Source: DASYXW01 sp035934405 (lineage in GTDB: Bacteria > Acidobacteriota > Terriglobia > UBA7540). From it: a DNA stretch of 33,951 nt. The notes under the pieces are model-generated. The model worked only from the letters and a program-made list of their open reading frames with translations, made no database searches and had not been told where the DNA came from. Positions 14,861 through 23,034 of this stretch are shown here, piece by piece. Numbering within the stretch: the stretch's first letter is position 1; each line of letters starts with the position of its first letter. The stretch covers positions 1 through 33,951 of the forward strand of contig DASYXW010000065.1 in NCBI GenBank assembly GCA_035934405.1, given 5' to 3'. The position numbers were made by a program, and so were the translations under genes.

Positions 14861-17563
14861 TCACCGGCGCGACAGCAGCTTTTCGAAGCGCCGATCATCC
14901 TGGAGATTACTAAAGTTGGGCGTATTGCGCAAGTTCGCTACCGGGTAGCCGGCGGCCACCGCCTTCGTCAGCCAGTCGAGCGCCTGGTCTTTGTCCCCCA
15001 GCTGGTTTTGGGCGAGCGCCGCGTTGAACATGATTTCGGGGTCGTGCGGTGCGAGCTGCAAGGACCGCGCGAGCGGGACCGCGGCCGCGCTCCGGTCGCC
15101 GAGCATCGCCTCGTAGGTGGCGAGATAACTCAGCACGGTAGCGTCCTTGGGATTGACGGCCAGCGACTGCTGCGCCAGCTCGACTGCCTTGCGATAGGCC
15201 GCCGCGGCGCGATCGCGCTGGTTGGGAGCCCAATAATAGGCGTCACCGAGGTTGCCCCAGAGGTCATATTCCCGAGGGTCGAGGCTGGTGGCTTGCTCGT
15301 ACTCGTGAGCCGCCGCCGCGAACTGGTGCGGGCCGTAATAATACGCCGTGCCGAGATTGGAATAGGCGGCCGCGGTGGGTTGAATCTCAATCGAACGCTG
15401 GAGCGGCTCGATGGCGTCGGCGTAACGGCCTTCCATCACATACGCGCCGCCCAGGTTGCTATATGCGAAGAACCAATCCGGAGAGAGATCCACTCCGGTC
15501 TGGAACATGCGCGCGGCGTCGCTATAGCGGCCGCGGTCGAAGTAGTAGGTGCCCAGCCAGCCGTATGCCAGCATGTAGTTGGGACGCAAAGCAATCGCTT
15601 GCTGGTAGGTCTTCTCCGCCTCGGAAAACCTGCCAAGTTTCTCGTCAGCCTGCGCCAGGCCAGTGTAAGCTTCATCGCTGGTGGGTTCGAGTTCGAGCGC
15701 GTGCTTGAACTCGCCGGCCGCTGCCGCATACTGGCCGGTGCCGTTCGCGACTAGGCCGAGACAGGCGTACGCCTCGGCGCCGGCGTTGCCCAGGCTTGCT
15801 GACTTTCGGCAAACGTTGCGGGCCAGTCCCACCCAGGATGAATCGTGGGTGGCGTCGAAACGTGCCCAGTAGGCTTCGCCGAGGCCGGCGTAAGCCAGGC
15901 CGTAGCCGCGATCTTTTTCGAGGGCGCGGTTGAACGCCTGGATGGCGCTCGTCACGTTTTCGGGCTTTGCGGCGTGCTGCAGGTAACCGCGCCCTTCGAG
16001 GTAGTCATTGAAAGCCGCCGCCTGCTGGGTGCCGTGAGCGGCGAGGGTCTCACGCTCCTTCTCTTCCGGCTCGATCCCCAGCATGCGCACCGAGCTCGCC
16101 ACGACCTGGTCCTCCACCGCAAAGGCGTCGGCCAGGGCGGCGGTCACCGTCGCCGAGCCCACCTGCCGGCGAGTCTTGCCGTCAATCAAAACCGTGGTCA
16201 CGCGCACCTGGGGCCCCGCGCTTTCGAGGCTGCCGGTCAAGATCAGGTTGACTCCAAACTCCTTTCGCGCCTCTTCCACGCTGTGAATGTTGTGAGCCCG
16301 CACCTCGCTCGCCGGGAATACTCCGAGCGAACGCGTCGCGGTGAGCTGAGTGAGCTTTCCGGTGAGCGTGTCGGTGAGGCCATCGGCAAAGGCCTGCAAC
16401 CGGGCGTCTCCGCCGATGGCGTCGAACGGCAACACCACGAGCTGCTGGGTGATGGGCTGGGCGGGAGCGGCCGGCTGGCCTGACTGACTCGGGCGGCTCA
16501 GCAGGCCGGAGTGGCGCGCAAGCCGCACGCCGGCGATGACCACCGCCAGCGTTGCCAGGACCGCCGCTCCCATCCGATAGCGGCGAGGAACGCGCCATCG
16601 GCGTCCGGCGGCGAGAGCGCCGGCCTCGAGCTCACGTTCGAGCGCCCGCAAATCGTTGGCGAGGTCCTCTGCGGTCGGGTAACGCTCGGTGGGGTCCTTC
16701 GCCAGTGTTCGATTCACTACTTGCTCAACCTTTGCTGGCACCCTAGGGTTCACCTGTGCGAGGGGCGGAGGTGTCTCGTGCAGAATACGTCCTGTGGTTC
16801 CGAGGAAGGTGTCGGACCGGAAAGGGTTCGAGCCCGCCAGCATCTCGTAGAAGACGACGCCCAAACCGAAAATATCAGCGCGACCGTCCACGGGCTTCTC
16901 AAGCATCACTTCCGGAGCCATGTAGGCCGGCGTGCCGGAGATTCCGGGTTGCTGCGTCAGCAGGCTGGCGCTCTGGGCGTTGATGTCGGCGGTGGGCAGG
17001 CTGGCGCTAACCGGACGATTGGCTGTAACCAGGCGCCGGGCCACGCCAAAGTCAAGGATTTTGACCTGCCGCGAAGGCGTCAGCATGATGTTTTCCGGCT
17101 TCACGTCACCGTGCACGATCCCTTTCGCATGCGCCGCCTGCAGGGCTTCCGCGCACTGGATGCCGATTTCGAGAAACTCGGCCAGGTCCACCGGCTGCGC
17201 CAGCCGCTCGCGGAGCGTGGAGCCCTCGATGTATTCCATCACCAGGTAGAGCTCGTTTCCGGATTCGAGCACATCGTAGATGCCGGCGATGTGAGGGTTA
17301 TTGAGGGCGGAGGCGCGCTGCCCCTCTTTCAGGAAGCGCTGATGGTAGCTGGGATCGGCGGCGAGCTGCGGGGAGAGACGCTTAATCGCGACCGAGCGCC
17401 GCAGGCGAAGATCCTCGGCGCGGTAGACCTCACCCATGCCGCCCGCGCCGAGACGCGCGTGAATGGCAAAGCGGCCCGCGATGGTTCCCGTCAGGTTGTC
17501 CGCCGGGCTGGATTCCAGAGTTGCCCCTTTTGTGACCTTGCTGCTCCAAGAGCCGAAGAGCAC
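14861..17563 (-). CDS. Receptor-like Ser/Thr protein kinase with TolB-like and TPR domains
   Basis: This is a 900-residue protein. The kinase domain (about 31-300) has the Gly loop LGAGGMGEVY, Lys61, Glu80, catalytic loop HGDVKPEN (151-158), DFG (171-173) and MAPEV. The HRD arginine is Gly152, so activation-loop control may differ from RD kinases. One membrane helix (about 333-351) is followed by a TolB/FlgO-like domain (QLVVLPF...FADGLTDTLTGKL...VNLILTGSLE; about 370-500) and then many TPRs to the C-terminus. This places the kinase in the cytoplasm and the sensor/scaffold part outside. Start: GTG at 17563, 12 nt after the proC stop, with no clear RBS; the exact start is uncertain. It probably depends on coupling to proC. 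The substrate is unknown. Confidence 0.9.
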   Translation of the reverse strand: MLFGSWSSKVTKGATLESSPADNLTGTIAGRFAIHARLGAGGMGEVYRAEDLRLRRSVAIKRLSPQLAADPSYHQRFLKEGQRASALNNPHIAGIYDVLESGNELYLVMEYIEGSTLRERLAQPVDLAEFLEIGIQCAEALQAAHAKGIVHGDVKPENIMLTPSRQVKILDFGVARRLVTANRPVSASLPTADINAQSASLLTQQPGISGTPAYMAPEVMLEKPVDGRADIFGLGVVFYEMLAGSNPFRSDTFLGTTGRILHETPPPLAQVNPRVPAKVEQVVNRTLAKDPTERYPTAEDLANDLRALERELEAGALAAGRRWRVPRRYRMGAAVLATLAVVIAGVRLARHSGLLSRPSQSGQPAAPAQPITQQLVVLPFDAIGGDARLQAFADGLTDTLTGKLTQLTATRSLGVFPASEVRAHNIHSVEEARKEFGVNLILTGSLESAGPQVRVTTVLIDGKTRRQVGSATVTAALADAFAVEDQVVASSVRMLGIEPEEKERETLAAHGTQQAAAFNDYLEGRGYLQHAAKPENVTSAIQAFNRALEKDRGYGLAYAGLGEAYWARFDATHDSSWVGLARNVCRKSASLGNAGAEAYACLGLVANGTGQYAAAAGEFKHALELEPTSDEAYTGLAQADEKLGRFSEAEKTYQQAIALRPNYMLAYGWLGTYYFDRGRYSDAARMFQTGVDLSPDWFFAYSNLGGAYVMEGRYADAIEPLQRSIEIQPTAAAYSNLGTAYYYGPHQFAAAAHEYEQATSLDPREYDLWGNLGDAYYWAPNQRDRAAAAYRKAVELAQQSLAVNPKDATVLSYLATYEAMLGDRSAAAVPLARSLQLAPHDPEIMFNAALAQNQLGDKDQALDWLTKAVAAGYPVANLRNTPNFSNLQDDRRFEKLLSRR

Positions 17564-17574
17564 CGGGCGGAGGC

Positions 17575-18450
17575 TCAGGTGTTATGGCTCTCGACCAGTT
17601 CCCGCGCGCGCTCGGCGGCCTTCACCACGGCTTTGATGAGCGTCACGCGCAAACCGCCTTCTTCGAGTTCGAGCAATCCGTCAATCGTGCAACCGGCCGG
17701 AGTGGTCACGATGTCCTTAAGCTTCGCCGGATGCTCGCCGGAGTGCAGCACCATGGCGGAGGCGCCCAGCAGCGTCTGCGCCGAGAGTTCGGTTGAAAGT
17801 TCGCGCGGCAGGCCGAGCTTGACGCCCGCCTCGGCGAGCGATTCGATAATCAGGTAGACGTAAGCGGGGCCTGAGGCCGAGAGGCCGGTGATGGCGTCCA
17901 TGTGCTTTTCGTCCGCGACCACGGCGCGTCCCATGGAACTGAAGATGGTCCGGGCCAGGGCCACGTCGTCGTCGGTGGCGTGCTTGCCGCGCGCGATGGA
18001 GGTCATACCGTGGCCAATCAGGCAAGGCGTATTGGGCATGGCGCGGACCACACGCGCCGCGCGGCCGAGCTCGCGCTCGATCAGCCCCGTGGTGACGCTG
18101 GCGGCGGCCGAAATCAGCAGCGCGTCCTTACGCAGTTCGCTTTTGACCTCGTGCAGAAAACCCTGCACCTGTTGCGGCTTCAAGCAGATCAGCACGAGGT
18201 CGGCGCCGGAGACGGCCTTCCGGTTGTCGGTGTGAGCCTTGATGCCGTGCTTGCCCGCGAGGTAATCGGCGCGCGGCTGATGGGCCACGGTGGCGACCAC
18301 GCGGTCCACTGGAATCATCCGTGAGCCGAGGATGCCGGCGAGTAAGCCCTCGCCCAGCTTTCCGGCGCCGACGAGCGCCAGTTTCTTGACCGCCACCCGC
18401 CCGTCTGCAGTCTCTTTTGTTTTCGACGACGTTTCCATTTTCGCTTTCAT
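17575..18450 (-). CDS. proC: Pyrroline-5-carboxylate reductase
   Basis: This is a 291-residue cytoplasmic enzyme that reduces 1-pyrroline-5-carboxylate to L-proline with NAD(P)H, the last step of proline synthesis. An N-terminal Rossmann fold (LALVGAGKLGEGLLAGI), the RAMPNTPCLIGHGMT segment, GLSASGPAYVYL, and the family signature TPAGCTIDGLLELEEGG near the C-terminus are all intact. The ATG at 18450 has AAGGAG 5 nt upstream. It has a charged 20-residue N-terminal extension (KTKETADGR) before the Rossmann strand. It is followed closely by the kinase gene and is probably co-transcribed with it. It is divergent from the amino-acid permease. Confidence 0.95.
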   Translation of the reverse strand: MKAKMETSSKTKETADGRVAVKKLALVGAGKLGEGLLAGILGSRMIPVDRVVATVAHQPRADYLAGKHGIKAHTDNRKAVSGADLVLICLKPQQVQGFLHEVKSELRKDALLISAAASVTTGLIERELGRAARVVRAMPNTPCLIGHGMTSIARGKHATDDDVALARTIFSSMGRAVVADEKHMDAITGLSASGPAYVYLIIESLAEAGVKLGLPRELSTELSAQTLLGASAMVLHSGEHPAKLKDIVTTPAGCTIDGLLELEEGGLRVTLIKAVVKAAERARELVESHNT

Positions 18451-18464
18451 CGGACTCCTTCAAC

Positions 18465-18507
18465 CTCGGGATTCGGGTTTCGGGTTTCGGGGTTCGGGTC
18501 TCGGAAA
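18465..18507. repeat. Degenerate TTCGGG tandem repeat between divergent genes
   Basis: About six units of CGGGATT / CGGGTTT type (6-7 bp) lie just upstream of proC. No spacing conserved with other sites was seen. It is one of several such low-complexity arrays at gene boundaries in this window. Confidence 0.7.
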
Positions 18508-18521
18508 GAGGCATTCATCCG

Positions 18522-18550
18522 TTGACACCCCCGGCTGGCTGCGCTACCTT
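18522..18550 (+). promoter_or_regulatory. Promoter of the APC permease, near-leaderless
   Basis: Perfect -35 TTGACA (18522-18527), 17-nt spacer, weak -10 TACCTT (18545-18550). A start about 7 nt later would fall at or just before the GTG at 18561, implying little or no 5' leader. This also supports that start codon over the upstream ATG. Confidence 0.55.
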
Positions 18551-18560
18551 TGGCGCGCGC

Positions 18561-19967
18561 GTGGAAGCTAACATCAACCCGCCGGCTCGAACCCAAACCT
18601 CGCCGTTGCCGGTTTCCCCGTCCGCCGCTGCCTCCCAGCCGCAACTCGTTCGGGCCCTGACCTTGTGGCAGTCGACCGCCATCGTCATCGGCATCATGAT
18701 CGGTTCCGCCATTTTCATTGTACCGGCGGAGATCACGCGTGAAACCGGCGGAGAAGGCGCGGCGCTCGCGGTCTGGGTGGTGGCCGGGGCACTGAGCCTG
18801 TTCGGCGCGCTCTCCTTTGCCGAGCTTGCCGCCATGCTGCCGCAGGCCGGCGGCCAGTACGTCTATCTGCGAGAAGCCTATGGGCCGCTGGTGAGCTTCC
18901 TGTGCGGCTGGGTGTTTTTTTTGGCCGTGCAGTCGGGCTCCATCTCCGCGGTCGCGGTGGGATTCTCGCAGTATCTGGCCGATTTCTTGCCGCTCACGCC
19001 GCTCGAACAGAAGCTCGCGGCCTCGGGAGCGATCGTGCTGCTCACGGCAGTCAACTATCGCGGCGTGCAGGAAGGCGGCGCGGTGCAGTCCATCTTGACC
19101 GGGCTCAAGGTGGGCGCGATGGTGACGCTGGTCGCGCTCGGCTACATTCTGGTGAAAGGGCCGCCCGCCGAGAGCGCGCCAGTTTCCCGCTTGGCCACCG
19201 CAACCGGCGCCGCCGGTTACCTTGCTTCGTTCGGTGTGGCCATGGTGGCGGCGCTGTGGGCTTACGACGGATGGAACAACGTGACGTTTGCGGCCGGCGA
19301 AGTGAAGCGTCCGGAGCGCAATCTGCCGCTGGCGCTCATCTTCGGCACCGCCGCCGTGGTCCTCATCTACCTGGGCCTGAACCTGGTCTACTATCACGTC
19401 CTCGCGCTCAACGAAATCGCGGGCTCGCCGCGCGTGGCGGCCGACGCCGCAGTCCGCATCTTCGGGCACGCCGGCTCGCACCTCGTCACGCTCGCCATCA
19501 TCATCGCCATGTTCGGCAGCGTTAACGGCATGGTGTTGGCCGGGGCGCGCATTTACTACGCCATGGCGCAGGACGGCCTCTTCTTCCGTTGGTGCGGCGC
19601 GGTGCATCCGCGATTCCGCACGCCCCACCTCTCGCTGCTGTTCCAGGCAGCCTGGGCGATTCTGTTGGTCGGCGTCGGCCGCTATGATCAACTTTTCACC
19701 TACGTTATTTTCGCCGCCTGGGTTTTCTATGCGCTCACCGCGCTCGCCGTCGTTATCCTGCGCCGCACGCGCCCTGACCTGCCGCGGCCCTACCGCGTTC
19801 ACGGCTATCCCTGGGTTCCGGTGATCTTCGTGCTTGCGGCCGCGCTATTCATCGCGAACACGCTGGCGCAAAAGCCGCTCGAAGCCGGCGTCGGCTGCCT
19901 CATCGTGGCGCTGGGCATCCCTGTCTATTTCATCTGGCGCCGCAAGCCCCGGGCTGCCAGCGATTGA
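18561..19967 (+). CDS. APC-family amino-acid permease
   Basis: This is a 468-residue membrane protein with about 12 hydrophobic segments. IVIGIMIGSAIFIVP in TM1, then ELAAMLPQAGGQYVYLREAYG and the later ALWAYDGWNNVTFAAGE are hallmarks of APC superfamily transporters, closest in character to the LAT-like/amino-acid branch. Likely uptake or exchange of amino acids; the substrate is unknown. The open frame has an ATG at 18417, but that extension covers the repeat and the promoter. I therefore use the GTG at 18561, which lies just behind the promoter. It diverges from proC. Confidence 0.88.
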   Translation: MEANINPPARTQTSPLPVSPSAAASQPQLVRALTLWQSTAIVIGIMIGSAIFIVPAEITRETGGEGAALAVWVVAGALSLFGALSFAELAAMLPQAGGQYVYLREAYGPLVSFLCGWVFFLAVQSGSISAVAVGFSQYLADFLPLTPLEQKLAASGAIVLLTAVNYRGVQEGGAVQSILTGLKVGAMVTLVALGYILVKGPPAESAPVSRLATATGAAGYLASFGVAMVAALWAYDGWNNVTFAAGEVKRPERNLPLALIFGTAAVVLIYLGLNLVYYHVLALNEIAGSPRVAADAAVRIFGHAGSHLVTLAIIIAMFGSVNGMVLAGARIYYAMAQDGLFFRWCGAVHPRFRTPHLSLLFQAAWAILLVGVGRYDQLFTYVIFAAWVFYALTALAVVILRRTRPDLPRPYRVHGYPWVPVIFVLAAALFIANTLAQKPLEAGVGCLIVALGIPVYFIWRRKPRAASD

Positions 19968-19982
19968 CGCCTTCCAGTGATA

Positions 19983-20050
19983 TTGTGGCACAGGCATCTT
20001 GCCTGCTCTCCACGCGGCGCGCCCGTGCAGGCAAGATGCCTGCGCCACAA
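19983..20050. terminator. Large inverted repeat between convergent genes, possible bidirectional terminator
   Basis: Two 23-nt arms (19983-20005 and 20028-20050) are complementary at 22 of 23 positions, with a 22-nt loop. Each arm also contains a smaller self-complementary CAGGCA-TCT-TGCCTG hairpin. It lies between the convergent permease and TPR genes. There is no T-run, so a terminator role is only plausible. It also fits a dispersed palindromic repeat. Confidence 0.6.
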
Positions 20051-20055
20051 CAGCG

Positions 20056-21204
20056 CTACTTCGCCGCCTTCACCCTGGCCAGCAGCGTCCGCGCCTGCGC
20101 CTGCCACGGGCTCGCGATGCCGGCAGACTGGCTGAGCGCCTCGGCGGCGGCGTGGTGGTTCGGCGGAAATTCAAACTCGTAGGCGCTGCCCAGATAAAAC
20201 AGGGCTCCTCCTTTGAGTTGCGGATTGCCGCCGAGCAGCCCCGACGCGGTCTTGAACTCTTCAATGGCCGGCGCCACGCGGCGGGTCTTTCCCGCCCTCT
20301 GAAAGTCCACGTAACCCATCGTCAGGTGCGCCATCCCCACCATGTTGTTCTGGTCGGTCTTGAACTGGCCGTCCGCGACCCCGTCGGGCTTCTTAAGGGC
20401 GGGCACGAGCGTTGTGACCTTTTTGGCGTACTGCGCGGCCTTGTCCAGGTTGATGCGCCGGTTGGCGTAATCAAACGCGACACGGTTCAGCACCTCGGCA
20501 TCGTTGGGGTCGGCGGCGATCACCTTCTCGCCGTAAGCGTCGGCCTTCTCGCTCTGGTTGGCGAGAGTGTAGGCCAGATAGTACTGGTAGTTCACCTGCT
20601 TCGCATCGGCATCGGGGTAGGCCTTTTCGAACTGGCCGAGCAGCGTGACGCGCTTGGCAGCGTCCGAGACCCTGGGGAGCAGGTTGAAAAAAGCATACTC
20701 CATGTAAGCGAGGTCGTCCTTCGCGGCCTCCTGGCTTTTCCGCCAATCGGCGTCACTGATGCCGGCGGGCCTCGAGGCGGCGCTCGCTTCCGCCTTGATT
20801 TGATCGGGCGCCTGCATGATGACGTTGAACGCCGTGTCGGTGATCTTGACTGCGCCCACATAAGCCTTCGCCAGGTTCACCATCAAGTTCACGTTCTTGT
20901 AATTCGCGGCCAGGTCCTTCTCGCCGTATTCGATGGCCTTGTCGAACTGGTTGAGTTTGACGTTGGCCATCGTCTCGTATTCGTAAGCGCAGGGAATGAA
21001 CTTGGAATCCGCGTTCGACTGAATGAACTGGTCGAGCGCCGCGACCTGATCCTGAGGATTGTCGGCCCCGTTGACTTTCAACATCAAGGCATCCTCGGGA
21101 CTGTTGACGATGACATTCGCGCCTGGGCACACGGTTTGCGCCGCGAGCGGCGACGCAAGGCACGCGATCGCCAACGGCAGAACGAAGTGGAAAGGCTTGC
21201 GCAT
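20056..21204 (-). CDS. Exported TPR-type protein
   Basis: This is a 382-residue protein. The ATG at 21204 has GGAGG 6 nt upstream. A signal peptide (FVLPLAIACLASPLAAQ) is followed by helical repeats typical of TPR proteins (DKAIEYGEKDLAANYKNVN, KADAYGEKVIAADPNDAEV, LDKAAQYAKKVTTLVP). The protein is probably periplasmic and a protein-binding scaffold; no enzymatic motif is seen. It follows the methyltransferase-like gene by 21 nt and is likely co-transcribed with it. Similar exported TPR proteins are frequent in Acidobacteriota. Confidence 0.82.
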   Translation of the reverse strand: MRKPFHFVLPLAIACLASPLAAQTVCPGANVIVNSPEDALMLKVNGADNPQDQVAALDQFIQSNADSKFIPCAYEYETMANVKLNQFDKAIEYGEKDLAANYKNVNLMVNLAKAYVGAVKITDTAFNVIMQAPDQIKAEASAASRPAGISDADWRKSQEAAKDDLAYMEYAFFNLLPRVSDAAKRVTLLGQFEKAYPDADAKQVNYQYYLAYTLANQSEKADAYGEKVIAADPNDAEVLNRVAFDYANRRINLDKAAQYAKKVTTLVPALKKPDGVADGQFKTDQNNMVGMAHLTMGYVDFQRAGKTRRVAPAIEEFKTASGLLGGNPQLKGGALFYLGSAYEFEFPPNHHAAAEALSQSAGIASPWQAQARTLLARVKAAK

Positions 21205-21225
21205 AAGAAACCTCCAACGCAGGTG

Positions 21226-21882
21226 TCAGGTGCCGGGCATATTCCCTGCCCCCTGTCTCAGTCGTCGCAGCCGCGGAACAAAGCGCGGAACGGCGCGGGC
21301 ATAAGCGTCGTAGGCGGCGCCGTAGTGTTCCCGCAGCTCCTGTTCCTCGAACGGCGCGACAACTAAATACATCAGGACGGTGACAATTGCCAGCACAAAA
21401 ATTCCATGCGCGCCGGTGAGCAGCGCCAACCCCCAGAAAGTCAGCATGTACTCCACGTAGCGCGGGTGCCGGAGGCGCGAGTAGATCCCGGCGCTGACCA
21501 CGCCCCCCGCATAGCGGCCGGGACTCATCTCCGGCAAACCGCCCAAACGCCTCAGGCCAAAATCGTGATGCACCTGCCGGCCAATCCAGAGGCCGCACGC
21601 AATCATCAGCGCGCCCGGAATCGCCGTCCAGAGGCTTCGATGAATTCGCGCGGCAAAGAGGCTGTGGCGAACGAGAATCAAGCCGGCGGCAAACGCGAGC
21701 CACAGCGGCGCGGCGATCCAGAACGAACGGTTGCCGAAGCGCCGCCAGAAACGGATGAAGGGATGAATGACGAGCCAGAAGAATGGCGCCGGAAAATAAA
21801 GGATGGCATAGAGGAGCGCCACAGTGTCCACCAGTTTTTGCAGCGTGACCATGCCGTTGAACATCGGAGAGGCCGCGTTCAT
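21226..21882 (-). CDS. Isoprenylcysteine carboxyl methyltransferase-like membrane protein
   Basis: This is a 218-residue protein with about five hydrophobic segments. The C-terminal region has RLRHPRYVEYMLTFWG and APFEEQELREHYGAAYDAYARAV, the RHPxY...EExxLxxxxGxxYxxY pattern of ICMT/PEMT-type membrane methyltransferases. The substrate in bacteria is usually unknown; SAM-dependent methylation of a lipid or membrane component is a reasonable guess. Start chosen: ATG at 21882, with AAGG 7 nt upstream; an ATG six codons later (21864) is possible. The upstream extension of the open frame overlaps the divergent SDR and is not used. The last residues (GAGNMPGT) translate repeat-like DNA. Confidence 0.8.
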   Translation of the reverse strand: MNAASPMFNGMVTLQKLVDTVALLYAILYFPAPFFWLVIHPFIRFWRRFGNRSFWIAAPLWLAFAAGLILVRHSLFAARIHRSLWTAIPGALMIACGLWIGRQVHHDFGLRRLGGLPEMSPGRYAGGVVSAGIYSRLRHPRYVEYMLTFWGLALLTGAHGIFVLAIVTVLMYLVVAPFEEQELREHYGAAYDAYARAVPRFVPRLRRLRQGAGNMPGT

Positions 21883-21939
21883 TCTGAGCCTTCGGTCTCC
21901 ATTGTCAAGAGGATTCGCGCTGCCTCGCCGCTGGATGTG

Positions 21940-21945
21940 TACAAT
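21940..21945 (+). promoter_or_regulatory. Possible -10 element of the SDR gene
   Basis: TACAAT lies 33 nt before the ATG at 21979, inside a TGTACA palindromic core. No good -35 lies 16-18 nt upstream (TTGTCA at 21903 is too far), so the promoter may need an activator or be weak. Confidence 0.35.
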
Positions 21946-21978
21946 GTTGGTCGCGTGACATTTCAGCGGGGGTGTTGA

Positions 21979-22770
21979 ATGGACATGGGACTGAAAGATC
22001 GCGTAGCAATCGTGGCGGCGTCGAGCCAGGGGCTCGGTAAGGCGGTGGCGCTGGGGCTCGCGGGCGAGGGCGCGAAGCTGGCGCTTTGCGCACGGACCGA
22101 GTCGGCGTTGAACGCCACGGCACAGGAGATTCACGCTGCGACCGGCGCCGACGTGCTGGCGCAGGCGCTCGACGTGACGAACTACGACGCGGTTCGCCGC
22201 TTCGTCGCCGCCACGGCGGAACGCTTCGGACGCGTGGACATCTGCGTCACGAATGCCGGCGGCCCGCCGTCGAAGCCTTTTGCCGCGACGACGGTGGAGG
22301 ACTGGCAGGCTGGAGTGAATCTCAACCTGATGAGCACGCTTTATTTCGCGCGTGAGGTGCTGCCGCTGATGCAGAAGCGGCAGTGGGGAAGGCTGATCGC
22401 CATTACGTCGGTGGCCGTGAAGCAGCCCATCGACGGCCTGATTCTCTCGAACGCGGTGCGCTCTGCCGTAAGCGGACTGGTAAAGAGCCTGGCGAACGAA
22501 TACGGCAAGTACAACGTGCTCGTGAACAACGTCTGCCCCGGTTACACGCTCACGGCGCGGCTGGAGGCGCTTGGCTCGAAGGCCGCTGCCTCGGAAGGCG
22601 TTGACGCCGCCGAGATCCAGAAGCGCTGGACGTCCCAGGTGCCGCTCGGCCGGCTCGGCGCGCCGGAGGAATTCGCCAACGCCGTCGTCTTTCTCGCCTC
22701 CGAGCGGGCGAGCTACATCAGCGGGGTGTCGCTCGCGGTGGACGGAGGCCTGGTGAAGGGAATCTATTGA
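21979..22770 (+). CDS. SDR family protein lacking the canonical Tyr/Lys catalytic pair
   Basis: This is a 263-residue Rossmann-fold protein with start ATG at 21979 (GGGGGTG upstream). Short-chain dehydrogenase features are clear: AASSQGLGKAVALGLA (in place of TGxxxGIG), TNAGGPP (in place of NNAG), Ser144, VNNVCPGYTLT, and YISGVSLAVDGG near the C-terminus. At the positions expected for the YxxxK pair the sequence has Ser157 and Arg161 (LSNAVRSAV). A described SDR subgroup resembling beta-ketoacyl reductases shares this departure, so the gene may be intact but mechanistically different, or non-catalytic. The substrate is unknown. The gene stands alone on its strand, with an EamA transporter 260 nt later. 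Confidence 0.88.
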   Translation: MDMGLKDRVAIVAASSQGLGKAVALGLAGEGAKLALCARTESALNATAQEIHAATGADVLAQALDVTNYDAVRRFVAATAERFGRVDICVTNAGGPPSKPFAATTVEDWQAGVNLNLMSTLYFAREVLPLMQKRQWGRLIAITSVAVKQPIDGLILSNAVRSAVSGLVKSLANEYGKYNVLVNNVCPGYTLTARLEALGSKAAASEGVDAAEIQKRWTSQVPLGRLGAPEEFANAVVFLASERASYISGVSLAVDGGLVKGIY

Positions 22771-22811
22771 TTGAGTGATCGGGCGATTGAGTGATTGGGT
22801 GACTGGGATTC
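22771..22811. repeat. Degenerate GATTGAGTGATTGGGT tandem repeat
   Basis: Units of 7-8 bp (TTGAGTGA, TCGGGCGA, TTGAGTGA, TTGGGTGA) start right at the stop codon of the SDR gene. This is a slippage-type array with no coding content. Confidence 0.75.
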
Positions 22812-22844
22812 AATTTTCCGGTAGCTTACGCAACCCGAAAAAGC

Positions 22845-22944
22845 TGTCATTCTGAGCGAACCGAAGAATCCCTGTATTTGTCTCGGAGGCGCAAGAAAGA
22901 AACTACCGAGATGCTTCGGCCGCCGCGGCGACCTCAGCATGACA
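22845..22944. repeat. Dispersed imperfect inverted repeat (TGTCATTCTGAG ... CTCAGCATGACA)
   Basis: The ends pair at 11 of 12 positions; inside, TCTCGG (22881-22886) pairs with CCGAGA (22906-22911). It belongs to the same family as 14220-14308. It fills much of the 264-nt gap before the EamA gene. It resembles MITE-like or palindromic intergenic elements; there is no transposase nearby. Confidence 0.75.
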
Positions 22945-23034
22945 ACTTTGCGGATTTTGCCGTGATGTCCGACTTTATGTATGGGTCCTGCATTCTGACT
23001 CTCAGCCGGCGGCACAATCGCGAAAGGGAAACTC

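Noticed and set aside
18447..19802. 451-codon minus-strand open frame opposite the APC permease
   Set aside because: It is a highly charged shadow of membrane helices, with no RBS or motif.
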